A stretch of DNA of 59,074 nucleotides, from assembly GCA_964347415.1 (NCBI GenBank), contig CAYFYJ010000003.1:1-59074 (forward strand). Direction: 5' to 3'. The notes under the pieces were generated by a model, which saw only the letters and a list, made by a program, of their open reading frames with translations, searched no databases and was not told the origin of the DNA. Made by a program: the position numbers and the translations under genes. Shown here one piece after another: positions 16,954 through 26,499 of the stretch (its first letter is position 1; each line of letters starts with the position of its first letter). The stretch comes from CAYFYJ01 sp964347415. Lineage in GTDB: Archaea; Aenigmatarchaeota; Aenigmatarchaeia; CG10238-14.

Positions 16954-18300
16954 ATGAGAAAAAAAGTAGTTTCGCTATTAGTTGGTGTTTTTGTATTTCT
17001 CTTAATAACTATATCATCGATTCAAACGCCGGCTAAGTATGGATTAGCAATATTAGCTCTCTGTATAATCCTATGGTTGACTGGAGCCATCCCTAGCGGA
17101 GTAACTGGTTTAATTCCTGCTGTACTCGTACCTTTGTTCGGGATAATGGCTTTCGAAAAAATAATAGTCAACTACATGAGTCGAGTCGTATTCCTTTTGT
17201 TGAGTGGTTTCATCATTGCTTCAGCCATAAAAAAATGGAAGTTGGATAAGAAGATAACCTATTCGATGCTAAAATTTACGAATGATTCTAGGTTTGTACT
17301 GCTCATACTCATTCTGTCCACTGCATTAATTTCAGCGCTGATAGCCAACACAACATCTGCTGCCATTATGCTGCCCATAGGACTATCGATTATAGATTCC
17401 CTACCAAAAAAACTTAAGAAGAAACTTGGAATTTGTATTTTACTCTCAATTGCTTATGCGGCCTCAATTGGTGGAAAACTTACTCTGATTGGATCGACAC
17501 CGAATCTGCTCACTGCACAATTTTTATTAGAAGAGGGTATCCAATTGGGTTTCTCTGATTGGTCAAAATTCGTTGCACCCTTCAGTTTCTTAATGCTGTT
17601 TGCCCTTTGGGCGTTCATGCTGTTCAAATTCAATTTATTGAAACGGAGAGAAATCAAAGTAACGATTGAAAGGATCCCAGAAGAAACTGGAGCAAAGGTA
17701 ACGGCGTTGATAATAATTTTTGCGATAATAGTTTGGATTATAAAACCATTCATACCATTGCTTCAAGATATAGATGATGTTTTGATCGGTTTAGGTACAG
17801 CTATTTTATTAATTACTATCCCAATACCAGGAAGGAAAATTTTGTTAGGTTGGGGGGATATAAAGATCCCATGGAATATTCTGTTAATGTTTGGTGGTGG
17901 TTTAGCTCTGGGTCATACTCTACTAGTTTCTGGAGCAGCTCAATACATAGTTGATTTGTTGCCGACATTTTCGAATAGTTTTATTCTAGTTATTCTGGTT
18001 GTAACCACTATATCTGTATTTTTAACAGAATTTATGTCGAACACTGCTTTTGCTTCTACTTTTATACCGATATTCTTAATATTCGCAAAAAGTCTGGGAA
18101 TGAATCCATTTCTTTTGATATTGACGGTTGGTGTTTGTTCTTCTTTGGCTTTTATGCTGCCGATAAGCACTCCGCCAAATGCTATAGTCTACAGGATTAA
18201 AGAGATTAAGATCTCTGATATGGTGAAGACGGGGATTTTTATGAATATTATCTCTATAATACTATGGGTTTTTTACGTGTTTTTATTGAGTGGATATTGA
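16954..18300 (+). CDS. DASS-family (SLC13-type) anion:Na+ symporter
   Basis: A 448-aa membrane protein with about 11-12 TM helices. The two inverted repeats each show a clamshell-loop motif: ALIANTTSAAIMLPI with IGSTPNLLTA in the first half, and TEFMSNTAFASTFIPI with LPISTPPNAIVY in the second. The SNT/ANT and TPPN loops bind Na+ and carboxylate in VcINDY, so a dicarboxylate or related anion substrate is likely. This divergent relative keeps the motifs. It is divergent from the maturation protease (9 nt between the longest possible starts) and overlaps the next gene tail to tail by 18 nt. Confidence 0.88.
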   Translation: MRKKVVSLLVGVFVFLLITISSIQTPAKYGLAILALCIILWLTGAIPSGVTGLIPAVLVPLFGIMAFEKIIVNYMSRVVFLLLSGFIIASAIKKWKLDKKITYSMLKFTNDSRFVLLILILSTALISALIANTTSAAIMLPIGLSIIDSLPKKLKKKLGICILLSIAYAASIGGKLTLIGSTPNLLTAQFLLEEGIQLGFSDWSKFVAPFSFLMLFALWAFMLFKFNLLKRREIKVTIERIPEETGAKVTALIIIFAIIVWIIKPFIPLLQDIDDVLIGLGTAILLITIPIPGRKILLGWGDIKIPWNILLMFGGGLALGHTLLVSGAAQYIVDLLPTFSNSFILVILVVTTISVFLTEFMSNTAFASTFIPIFLIFAKSLGMNPFLLILTVGVCSSLAFMLPISTPPNAIVYRIKEIKISDMVKTGIFMNIISIILWVFYVFLLSGY

Positions 18301-19488
18301 ATAGACTTGCCTAAGTCGAATAGTCCAGAATGCTTGATTGGCCATAAATGTAATAAATTCGGGTATTATTTTTTCAAATTTTTTTTGATCGAGAAAAATG
18401 CAGAAAATATCTGGATCTCTTTTGTAAATTTCAGATGCTTTTTGACAGAAAATATTATAAGCAGGTGGTGATCTGAATTTTTCTTTATAGATATCAGAAT
18501 ATAATATAACAAAAAGTTCAGCAAAGCCTTCTTCGATTGCATGCATTACTAGATCTACGTCTTTAAGGGTCAAATTACGAAGTTTTGTTTTAAATTTTTC
18601 TAAGGTTTTATTTATCCAATTCTGAAAATTTATATGAAACTTCAGGTTCTTGTATCTGTACCTCACAAGTTCGTTTTTAACTTTATTCAAGATTGGTTCC
18701 AATTTCTCTGCAAAACTAATAGATACTATTTCAAAAGATGTGATTTCATCACCTAATTTATTACAAACATTTATTGCATTATTTTGTAATGATTCTCCCA
18801 TTTTAATGAGATCGGGTCTATTGTGTTCTTGTCCAAGTCGAGCAAGCACAATACTTAGTATGTAAGAGTAAGAGACAAGCATTTTTTTAATCCATTTTTG
18901 GGTTTCTTTATACTCCTGAAATATGAATGATGAACGTTTACGTGCAGCCTCACAAATTTTTTCACCATCATGTAAATTAAAGAAAAAATGAAATAATTCA
19001 TGGGCTAACAGGCAATTCCTATATTTTTTAGGTGCAGTGAAGAAAGTTAGTGGGAAAAAAAGGTTTTTATCTTGAATTTCGATAAAACCTTTAGTTCCCT
19101 TCGCCATGAAAAAAAGGTCGGGGGTATATGAAAATTCTTTACGAGTCAATTTTTTTATAAGATCGTTGCATCTAGGAAAAACTATATTAAATCTTTCGTT
19201 TATTTCATGTAGAAATTCTTCAGTTTGAGAACCAATAGTTAAAAAAAGATCGATTATTAACTTTTCAGTTTCTGGGTGCCATTCATGGGAAGCAAGAGGT
19301 TCTATTATTTTTCTTTCGATCAGCTTGGTCTCAAAATAACTTGATTGTAATTGATTGAAAAGATCATTGATTGTTGAGATAAAATTTAAATCTTCTGGAT
19401 GGATTGGAATAGATTTTTCTTGAATAAGTTTTAGTAATTCATGAATGGAATTTAATTCTTTCAAGTATTCTCTCGGCTCAGGAGCCAT
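18283..19488 (-). CDS. Putative zinc metallopeptidase of gluzincin type (HELFH)
   Basis: A 401-aa soluble protein with no signal peptide. It contains LLAHELFHFFFNLH, an HEXXH motif with hydrophobic flanks, near residue 165. About 150 residues later HAIEEGFAELFVILY resembles the EG.AE helix that gives the third ligand in gluzincins. The rest is predicted to be mostly helical. I cannot name a family and the spacing is unusual, so activity is a hypothesis. Its 3' end overlaps the DASS transporter gene. It lies upstream of the HTH regulator in opposite genomic order but on the same strand, with a 43-bp gap. Confidence 0.6.
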   Translation of the reverse strand: MAPEPREYLKELNSIHELLKLIQEKSIPIHPEDLNFISTINDLFNQLQSSYFETKLIERKIIEPLASHEWHPETEKLIIDLFLTIGSQTEEFLHEINERFNIVFPRCNDLIKKLTRKEFSYTPDLFFMAKGTKGFIEIQDKNLFFPLTFFTAPKKYRNCLLAHELFHFFFNLHDGEKICEAARKRSSFIFQEYKETQKWIKKMLVSYSYILSIVLARLGQEHNRPDLIKMGESLQNNAINVCNKLGDEITSFEIVSISFAEKLEPILNKVKNELVRYRYKNLKFHINFQNWINKTLEKFKTKLRNLTLKDVDLVMHAIEEGFAELFVILYSDIYKEKFRSPPAYNIFCQKASEIYKRDPDIFCIFLDQKKFEKIIPEFITFMANQAFWTIRLRQVYSISTQ

Positions 19489-19531
19489 ATATTTCTATTA
19501 AATTTCTGTAATAAAATCGTTTCAGTTATAC

Positions 19532-20467
19532 CTATTCTAAAAACTCAGCTTCATCTATAATCCCGTCAGAATCTATGTCTATGCCTTGGACAACTTTTGC
19601 AATAATATCAGTTTTAACAGAATTTCCTTTCATGATTTTTTTTAAATGTTTTATGAATGCTAGTACAGCTGCTCTAGTCCCTTTAAAACCTTTTCCAGAA
19701 AAAATCAATATTTCTTTTCCACTAGAGAATGGATTTTGTATACGTGCTAAAAAACCTATTTGAAATTCTCTATAAACAGTCTTTGAAAGACTAGAAACTA
19801 TGTTCCATTCCAAGTATTCATCAGAATAATCGAAATAGATTGGCAATTGCTTGTTAATTTTATCTGCTATGATGTTTGTCTTCGGTCCACCGATTATAAT
19901 CATATTGCTGTTTAAATCCTCTTCCCTGACTTGCGTATCTAATTTATAGTAAGGTGCTTCAGAATCTTTTATAAATTGACCGAGGAACATACCAAGATCA
20001 ATAGCACAGTATCCGTCAGAAGCAGGGGCCTTGTACTTACCATGAGGATCAGGACTGCCAACAATTATTATCGAGTTTAGTTTACCATCTTGTATGAATG
20101 GTTTAAGAAATTTCAATTCTGCTGCTCTTGTTCTGATATCGTTTATATGTTCTCCATCAAAGAGTTTGAAAGATACTACGGATGATGTTGGAGAGTATAT
20201 TTTTGCTATAGCTCCAACCCTTTCTTCTCTGTTGATAACTTTTATCAGACCCAATTTTTCTAGATTCCTTATGTGATAATAAACTTTTTGCTCATGAACC
20301 CTCAAGTTTCTGGCCACATCCATTGGACATGAGGGACGCTTACCTAATTCTTTAATGATTTTCAATGCTAGTTCATTCCCGAGGATAGAGAATAGTCTAG
20401 GATCTTTCACAAGATGGGATTCGAAGGCCTTTTGACCTTTTTTTGTATCTTCGACCAAAAACTCCAT
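19532..20467 (-). CDS. Winged-HTH regulator with S-layer-like domain and C-terminal EF-hand loop
   Basis: A 311-aa protein. Residues about 25-100 form an ArsR-like wHTH (FSILGNELALKIIKELGKRP, then DVARNLRVHEQKVYYHIRNL). Residues about 125-290 hold an alpha/beta region with IIIVGSPDPHGKY, IIIGGPKTNIIAD and KEILIFSGKGFKGTRAA, which resembles the C-terminal domain of some methanogen S-layer proteins. The last residues, DIDSDGIIDEAE, are a perfect 12-residue EF-hand calcium loop (D1, D3, D5, G6, I8, D9, E12). No TM or signal peptide is seen, so it should be cytoplasmic. It sits between the HEXXH protein and the secreted GH5 gene on the same strand. Targets are unknown. Confidence 0.75.
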   Translation of the reverse strand: MEFLVEDTKKGQKAFESHLVKDPRLFSILGNELALKIIKELGKRPSCPMDVARNLRVHEQKVYYHIRNLEKLGLIKVINREERVGAIAKIYSPTSSVVSFKLFDGEHINDIRTRAAELKFLKPFIQDGKLNSIIIVGSPDPHGKYKAPASDGYCAIDLGMFLGQFIKDSEAPYYKLDTQVREEDLNSNMIIIGGPKTNIIADKINKQLPIYFDYSDEYLEWNIVSSLSKTVYREFQIGFLARIQNPFSSGKEILIFSGKGFKGTRAAVLAFIKHLKKIMKGNSVKTDIIAKVVQGIDIDSDGIIDEAEFLE

Positions 20468-20525
20468 AGGTATTTTAATTAGAATGATAATATTATAAGC
20501 TTTATTGTAGTAGTTTGATACTAAA

Positions 20526-22856
20526 TTAAGTAGCTATATAAGTTGCGTAAATGCTCATTTTATAATCTTCTTGAGGAATAGTCCAAGTTAATGGGTCAGG
20601 CACACCGTTATATATTTGATATCTTAACCCCCATTGGTTCGAACTTCCACTATCATAGTATATGTAGGTCGTAGGAACCTCTTCTTCTCCCCAAATGAGT
20701 AACCAATAATCACCACTATTTAATTCTTGTGAAAATGAAAAGTTATACCAGCCACTTAATGGTAAAGTTAAACTTTTTCTACTTCGGGCAATAAAATTAA
20801 GTGAAGAATCATAAATCATGGCACTATATTCTCTTGAGCCACTACCTCCTGATGTTAAATAGACACTAATTCCTGTTACTATTCCATTTTCACTAAATGA
20901 GAATTTAGAACCAGCAATGTTATGCTGATAAATATAAGTTGAACTCTTACCAACATCAGTATTTCCAAAAGTATTACCGCCTGGAACAGTTGTTGAAGAT
21001 GTAGTTTCTGGAGAGGTTGTGGTTGTTACGGTTACTGTAGTGGTTGTCGCGGGTGTAGTCGTTGTTGTAGTCGGTAAAGCGGGGTTAGCAATTAAGTATA
21101 GTATGTTTTCAGAAGAATCGTAATACCATTCGTTCGATGATAAGGGTAAAATCCCTTCTGTCATCTTTACTCCATTGGTTTTTATTGATATTGGCTTCTC
21201 ATCAGAATAAAATCCTAGATATTGATCTTCTGTTATATCAACAGTAAATGAAACACTGTTATCAATTTTATCAATGTAGTTAACCACATTTTGTAGATTT
21301 GAAAAAACATTAAATGACATGAGTTTGATGAAGAAGTTTGGAATGTAGAAGATATCGTATTGTAAGTCATACACATCAGGCCAGACTGCTAAGCTATAAT
21401 TGCCTTCCGAATCGGCAGTATCAGAAGTATTGACTTGACTAGTTCCTTGATTATACACGACGACATTGGCTTGAATAGAGTTAGTTGCATTCAATAACTG
21501 ACCTGAGATTAATACTTGACCTGAAGGAATCGTTGTAGTTGTGGATGATGTTGTAATTGTTGTTACATTATTTATTGCATTTATTAAAGCTTGGCCTCCT
21601 CTATTTAGAGGTGGGATCCAGGGGTTTGTCGAGTTACAATCTTCAAATGGAGTAAAAATCATACCTGCATGTTTCCACTGAAAAGCTGTGTAACCATACC
21701 CAAGGTTTTGCAAAAATTTCATGGTATTATAGAACCACATAGCCTCCCGATCTTCGCCGTAAAGTGAAAGTTCTAAATCAGCACCTTGAGAATGGTATCC
21801 AAACTCTCCATTTATCAATGGAAGGTTTCTATCAATTACATTCTGTATATAATAACCCCTCTCGCTAGCAGGACCGTATATGCCAGTTAGTAAATATCTG
21901 GCTTCAACGTCAGCATATTCATAAGCTGCATCCCGCCAATGCCAAGTATATGGTATCTGATCGGGTGGTTGAGCACCATTATGAATTCTGTAAGCATGGA
22001 TATTATAGACAATATTGGTTCCGTTGAGCACAAGTCCCCTGTCCATTGCCATGTTGCTTAAATAACCAGAATAACCAAATGAATAAACCACAAGATGGTC
22101 ATCGCCTTTTTCCCGTAATCTATCAATAATATTTTGACAAACATCAAAGTATGCGTGCTCTAAATCCCAACCTGAAACCCATCCATTAACCTCATTCCAA
22201 AGTTCATAGATAACATTTGTGTAATTTCCATACTCTGCATGCATGGAATCAACATCTCCAACCCAAAAATCAATGAAGTCTTCTGGAGTCGGGTGTATTC
22301 CGACTTGAGCACCATAAGTGAAGGGTCCGTAAATTCCAGAAGGTCCATATTTTCCCTTGGAATCGTTATAATAGTCAAAAGGAATAGCTGTCTGTTCTCC
22401 AGATTCGGTATATGCTAGAGTCCACGGGCATAGTATCACATAAATTCCTCTCTTTTCTGCTTCTTGGATAACATAGTGGATTTCATCCCTTACTGTTGGA
22501 GCATCAACACCACCTGCTTCAACGTTATTTCTATACCAACGCTCTAGAGTTGGCATGTGTATCCTAAGTGCATTAACACCATATTCAGTCATTTTGTCTA
22601 AATTATATTGAATTGCATCAGGATCCCAAGTGGTATATCCCCAGGGCTCGTCGTTGGTTGCTCCTTCAGGGACCCATCCACCCGCTGGAACGTTTATATG
22701 TGTTCCATAATGTACTCCATGTAAGATAACAGTATTACCAAATTCGTCCTTTATGTATCTTCCTTCTGTATGTAATGGACTTAATGCATTTATTGGTCCA
22801 ATTAAAAAAATTCCAATAAAAATAAAAACTAGGAAAGAAACTTTCATTTTTTTCAT
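20526..22856 (-). CDS. Secreted glycoside hydrolase family 5 protein with Thr-rich linkers
   Basis: A 776-aa extracellular enzyme. A signal peptide (about 1-24, ending INAL) precedes a GH5 TIM barrel (about 27-425). The acid/base is Glu222 in YELWNEVNG and the nucleophile is Glu351 in LINGEFGYHS; NALRIHMP and NIHAYR are further conserved strands. A first Thr/Ser linker (about 431-445) leads to a carboxypeptidase-regulatory-like beta domain (about 447-590), then a second Thr-rich linker (about 595-623) and a C-terminal beta-sandwich (about 626-776). The Thr tracts are probable O-glycosylation sites. No sorting or TM anchor is seen at the C-terminus. The target is likely a beta-glucan or mannan; the exact substrate cannot be told. 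Confidence 0.88.
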   Translation of the reverse strand: MKKMKVSFLVFIFIGIFLIGPINALSPLHTEGRYIKDEFGNTVILHGVHYGTHINVPAGGWVPEGATNDEPWGYTTWDPDAIQYNLDKMTEYGVNALRIHMPTLERWYRNNVEAGGVDAPTVRDEIHYVIQEAEKRGIYVILCPWTLAYTESGEQTAIPFDYYNDSKGKYGPSGIYGPFTYGAQVGIHPTPEDFIDFWVGDVDSMHAEYGNYTNVIYELWNEVNGWVSGWDLEHAYFDVCQNIIDRLREKGDDHLVVYSFGYSGYLSNMAMDRGLVLNGTNIVYNIHAYRIHNGAQPPDQIPYTWHWRDAAYEYADVEARYLLTGIYGPASERGYYIQNVIDRNLPLINGEFGYHSQGADLELSLYGEDREAMWFYNTMKFLQNLGYGYTAFQWKHAGMIFTPFEDCNSTNPWIPPLNRGGQALINAINNVTTITTSSTTTTIPSGQVLISGQLLNATNSIQANVVVYNQGTSQVNTSDTADSEGNYSLAVWPDVYDLQYDIFYIPNFFIKLMSFNVFSNLQNVVNYIDKIDNSVSFTVDITEDQYLGFYSDEKPISIKTNGVKMTEGILPLSSNEWYYDSSENILYLIANPALPTTTTTTPATTTTVTVTTTTSPETTSSTTVPGGNTFGNTDVGKSSTYIYQHNIAGSKFSFSENGIVTGISVYLTSGGSGSREYSAMIYDSSLNFIARSRKSLTLPLSGWYNFSFSQELNSGDYWLLIWGEEEVPTTYIYYDSGSSNQWGLRYQIYNGVPDPLTWTIPQEDYKMSIYATYIAT

Positions 22857-22897
22857 TTCAATCTTATAATTAATATAGAATGGATATTTAGTAATAG

Positions 22898-24607
22898 TTA
22901 CATTTTTTCAGGAGTATCTATTCCTAGTAAGTTTAAACTATTCTTCAAAGTTATCTTGGTTGCTTTAACTAGAGTTAACCTAAAATCTCTTAATTTTTTT
23001 ATATCGGCTTTCAAGACTGGGCAAGCATGATAAAACTCATTGAATATATTGGCTAATTCATATGCGTAGTTACAGAGATAATGGGGTTTGAGGTCTTTTA
23101 AAACCTGCTCGATCATATCAGGAAATTCAATGAGCTTCTTGATGAGTTTCTTCTCTTCATTTGAGAGATTCTCATTCTCGAAATTTTCTTTCCATTTTTT
23201 AGCCTTTTTTAATATCCCATCACATCTGGTATGAGCATACTGTAAGTAAGGGCCTGTATTGCCTTCCAATTGTAATGCCTCTTCCATGTCAAAAACCAAG
23301 AGTTTATCAAAACTTATTCTCAGCATGCCATATTTCAATGCTCCGAACCCAATCTTTTTCGCCAAGTCTTGTTTTTTCTTTTTACTCATTCTTGGGTTCC
23401 TTTTTTCTATTTCTTTCATAGTTTTTTTCAGGATTTCATCTCGCAATTGACTGTAAAGAATTATGGCTCCAAGTCTTGAAGACATCTTGCCTTTTTTTAA
23501 CACAACTAATTCGTAGACCAAGTGATGACTCTTCCCAGCCCCGGGAGAACCGATCAACTCAAAAACCTTGAACAATTGTTTGAAGTAGAATTTTTGCTCT
23601 GAAGCAACTACATGAATACATCTATCTATCTTGAAATCCCCGAATTGTTGTTCGGCTAAAGCCAAGTCTTTTGATTCGTATAGGGGATTCCCTTCTTTCG
23701 TTAACAAGACGTAAATTCCTAAATCATACTTTGAAAGATCGATTATTATCGCGCCTTCGCTCGATCTTGCTGTTCCTTTTTTCAAGAGTTGTTTGGAAAT
23801 TTCTATTGCTCTCTTTTCTACCGCAGCCTCAAAATAAAGTTTATCGAATTTGGTTCTTAATTCTTTATAGATTTTATCAAAATAATCTAAGCTCCACTTT
23901 CTTGTCATCTTCCATAACTTCAAATATTCTTTATCTCTCTTATATAGTTTCTTGTTTATTTCCATAACTTCTTGCTTGACTTTCTCATCTTCATTGAACT
24001 TCCTAGCAGCTTCAGCGTATACCCCACCAAGCCAATCGCCTCTATTCTGCTTCGGTGACTTGGATTTATGTAATTTTGTAAAACCCCATAAACATTTAGC
24101 TACATGAGGTCCAATGTCACCCTGATAATTAGTTCTAACTACTTTATGTCCAGTAAATTCTAGGATTCTTGATACAGATTCTCCAATACAGATGTTTCTC
24201 AAATGACCGATGTGAAACCCTTTATGGGTGTTTGGATGGGCAAACTCAACCATGATTTTTTTCTTCTTACCTACAGTAGAAGACCCATAAGAATCTTTTT
24301 CTTTTAGAATCTTTTTTAGGGAGAATTTAGCAATTTTTGAATAATCAAAGAAGAAGTTGATATAACCAGCTTTAGCTTCTACTTTAGTTACAGATGAATG
24401 TTTTGGGATTTTAATTTTTTTAACGATTTCTTCAGCAATTTCTGCAGGAGATTTTTTTAACTTCTTAGAAAGAGAAAAACAAATATTTGAAGCCAAATCT
24501 CCGAATTTGGGGTTTGGTGGTCTTTCAAATGTTTCATTGATTTTCTCATGTTTAAGAAAATTCACTTTTTTCAAAATTTGACCGATTTCCTGTTTAGTAG
24601 TTTTCAT
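22898..24607 (-). CDS. argS: Arginyl-tRNA synthetase
   Basis: A class I synthetase of 569 aa. The HIGH motif is in THKGFHIGHLRNICIGE, the KMSKS equivalent is KMSSRLGAI, and TNYQGDIGPHVAKCLWG is the typical ArgRS segment. The Arg-tRNA N-terminal domain (about 1-85) and the C-terminal DALR anticodon-binding domain (about 450-569, with GPYLQYAHTRC at its entry) are both present. The length is standard. It is a stand-alone gene between the GH5 and PHP genes. Confidence 0.97.
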   Translation of the reverse strand: MKTTKQEIGQILKKVNFLKHEKINETFERPPNPKFGDLASNICFSLSKKLKKSPAEIAEEIVKKIKIPKHSSVTKVEAKAGYINFFFDYSKIAKFSLKKILKEKDSYGSSTVGKKKKIMVEFAHPNTHKGFHIGHLRNICIGESVSRILEFTGHKVVRTNYQGDIGPHVAKCLWGFTKLHKSKSPKQNRGDWLGGVYAEAARKFNEDEKVKQEVMEINKKLYKRDKEYLKLWKMTRKWSLDYFDKIYKELRTKFDKLYFEAAVEKRAIEISKQLLKKGTARSSEGAIIIDLSKYDLGIYVLLTKEGNPLYESKDLALAEQQFGDFKIDRCIHVVASEQKFYFKQLFKVFELIGSPGAGKSHHLVYELVVLKKGKMSSRLGAIILYSQLRDEILKKTMKEIEKRNPRMSKKKKQDLAKKIGFGALKYGMLRISFDKLLVFDMEEALQLEGNTGPYLQYAHTRCDGILKKAKKWKENFENENLSNEEKKLIKKLIEFPDMIEQVLKDLKPHYLCNYAYELANIFNEFYHACPVLKADIKKLRDFRLTLVKATKITLKNSLNLLGIDTPEKM

Positions 24608-24653
24608 ATTGACCTAAAAAAATAATTCATTTGTAAAGTAATAACTTTTTCAA

Positions 24654-25559
24654 TCACAGAGAAAAAACAAATGGTTTATATGATTTTTTTGTACGCCAGG
24701 CCTTTAAATTAGTCATTAAGAAGATAATATACGACATTAAACCCCATATCCTGCTATCCGGTTTTGAAACGCCGAGATTAAGCATTTTTTTCTCGATAAA
24801 TCTCATAAACCTTAGATCTGCTAATTTCATGTACATTTTATCAGTTTCCCAACCATCTTTTAGGTTTTCCATTATACCTTCGTATGAACTGGAAATTCTC
24901 AAGAAAGACCATTCCTTTATTTCTCTCCAGGTTACATAGTTGCAGTTCTCAAACCTAATCTTTCCTCTTCTTATCGATTTAAAGATGGAATCTATGCTTG
25001 GTTCCGCATCAACAACTGTAATTCCTCTATCAATCATTTTTGCATAATGCGCATCTGAGCAGGCAACCATCGGTAACTTCAATTTTTTAGCAACGACTTT
25101 TGCAAACTTGTCTTCAAAACTAAAAATATTACCTGGATTGAAAACTTCAACAATGCCTTTTATTTCTTTAATTTTTCTCCCTATACCATTTCCCATGAAA
25201 CTAAACGGGTGCGGTATCAAAACTTCTCCATTGTGATCCAAAATGACGTCTTTGGCTTCATGAACACTCATTTTTCTATCCAATTCTTTTTCTATACCAG
25301 GTTCGACGTTTAATCCTATGATTTCGCCATCTCTAGTAGTAATCTCTATTCCGTTGATAAGTATGATTCCATTCTTTTCAGCATAATCCTTCATTCTTGG
25401 ATAAGCAAGCGTGTTATCATGATCAGTTATCGCCGCGACATGGATATTTTTTTTCTTTAGAATATCTATGGCGGCCTTAGGATGTATATTAGAGTGTACC
25501 CTTACTCTAGTCCCTTTTGATTCAGTAGTATGCATATGTAATTGTGCCCTTAATTCCAT
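24654..25559 (-). CDS. PHP-domain metal-dependent phosphoesterase
   Basis: A 301-aa protein whose N-terminal 190 residues form a PHP domain: LHMHTTESKG, AAITDHDNTLAYPRM, INGIEITTRDGE, LIPHPFS and CSDAHYA supply the metal ligands. The C-terminal 100 residues are helical and basic with no recognised domain. PHP proteins of this small type include nucleotide phosphoesterases and histidinol phosphatase-like enzymes; the substrate cannot be assigned. It starts 3 nt after the end of the SWIM zinc-finger gene on the same strand, so the two are probably co-transcribed. Confidence 0.85.
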   Translation of the reverse strand: MELRAQLHMHTTESKGTRVRVHSNIHPKAAIDILKKKNIHVAAITDHDNTLAYPRMKDYAEKNGIILINGIEITTRDGEIIGLNVEPGIEKELDRKMSVHEAKDVILDHNGEVLIPHPFSFMGNGIGRKIKEIKGIVEVFNPGNIFSFEDKFAKVVAKKLKLPMVACSDAHYAKMIDRGITVVDAEPSIDSIFKSIRRGKIRFENCNYVTWREIKEWSFLRISSSYEGIMENLKDGWETDKMYMKLADLRFMRFIEKKMLNLGVSKPDSRIWGLMSYIIFLMTNLKAWRTKKSYKPFVFSL

Positions 25560-25562
25560 GAT

Positions 25563-25814
25563 TTATCCCTCTTGATTATCCTCATTCTTATTAAACAGTT
25601 GTGCAGCGATACTATGGCTGCAAGGTTGGAACTTTAGACTCCAATAATTACAATCACAAATCCACTCATTCTTTTTTTTATCGAATATAACAGAATGGCT
25701 CTCTAATTTACTTTTAACAGTAAAGTGTATCCTCTTATCTGTCTCCAATTCTTTTTTGACTTTATTTTCCTTGAACAACCAATATCCTTTACGCTCAGTT
25801 TTTTTGGAAGCCAT
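25563..25814 (-). CDS. Small SWIM zinc-finger protein
   Basis: An 83-aa protein with the SWIM pattern CxC...CxH in CDCNYWSLKFQPCSHSIAA, preceded by the usual beta-hairpin (HFTVKSKLESHSVIFDKKKN). SWIM fingers bind DNA or protein. This protein is little more than the finger itself. It is upstream of, and probably co-transcribed with, the PHP gene, and divergent from the rhomboid gene. Confidence 0.82.
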   Translation of the reverse strand: MASKKTERKGYWLFKENKVKKELETDKRIHFTVKSKLESHSVIFDKKKNEWICDCNYWSLKFQPCSHSIAAQLFNKNEDNQEG

Positions 25815-25853
25815 TGAATCATATATATTAGAGAAAGGATTTAATTTTAGTTT

Positions 25854-26492
25854 ATGAAGCTTACAGTAACTTTAGTCCTTATAAATGTGGTAGTTTTTTT
25901 CTTGACATTAATTTTTGGACTTGATTATAGTGTAAATGAATTCGGTTTTAAACCAAGCTCTTTTTTGGAAGGTAAGGTTCACACTATAGTGACCTCTATG
26001 TTCATCCATGCCAGTCCTGGGCATATTTTTTTTAACATGATCGCATTGTTTTTGCTTGGTACTTCTCTAGAAAAAAAAGTAAGTAAGGAGAGGTACCTGA
26101 TGGTTTATTTTTTTGGAGGAATCATCGGGAATTTAGTTATGTTGATCCCATTTTTATATTCTCCAAATACTATTGGTGTTGGTGCTTCAGGTGCAATTTC
26201 TGCTCTAGTTGGTCTGGGGGTATTTGTTTGTCCAAGTAAGTTAGTTATATTTCCTTCTGTTATACCATTGCCCTTCGTTGTTGCCGGGGTTTTGTATTTT
26301 CTATCTACGATCATGAACTTATTCATGCCTGAAGATGTAACGATAGGTTATCCTGTTCATATGATGGGAATAATAGTGGGTTCTATTTTTGGTTTAGCCT
26401 GGTCTGAAAACCGGAAGAGAAGTATATTAATATTTATCATTACTCTAATTCTGATATTGTTACTCCCATACATTTTAGCTTTGATATTTTAG
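25854..26492 (+). CDS. Rhomboid-family intramembrane serine protease
   Basis: A 212-aa protein with six TM helices. The catalytic Ser112 lies in GVGASGAISALVG and His169 in YPVHMMGIIVG; HIFFNMIALFLLG supplies the conserved His/Asn of TM2. It lacks cytoplasmic extra domains and resembles the basic prokaryotic GlpG core. The start lies near a TTTAATTTTAG element, so the message may be leaderless. The dph2 gene follows after 7 nt. Confidence 0.93.
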   Translation: MKLTVTLVLINVVVFFLTLIFGLDYSVNEFGFKPSSFLEGKVHTIVTSMFIHASPGHIFFNMIALFLLGTSLEKKVSKERYLMVYFFGGIIGNLVMLIPFLYSPNTIGVGASGAISALVGLGVFVCPSKLVIFPSVIPLPFVVAGVLYFLSTIMNLFMPEDVTIGYPVHMMGIIVGSIFGLAWSENRKRSILIFIITLILILLLPYILALIF

Positions 26493-26499
26493 TGGTTTT

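Noticed and set aside
20999..21080. Thr-codon repeat in the GH5 gene as a minisatellite or phase-variable tract
   Set aside because: The codons vary (act, aca, acc, acg mixtures), so it is a Thr-rich protein linker, not a perfect DNA repeat prone to slippage.
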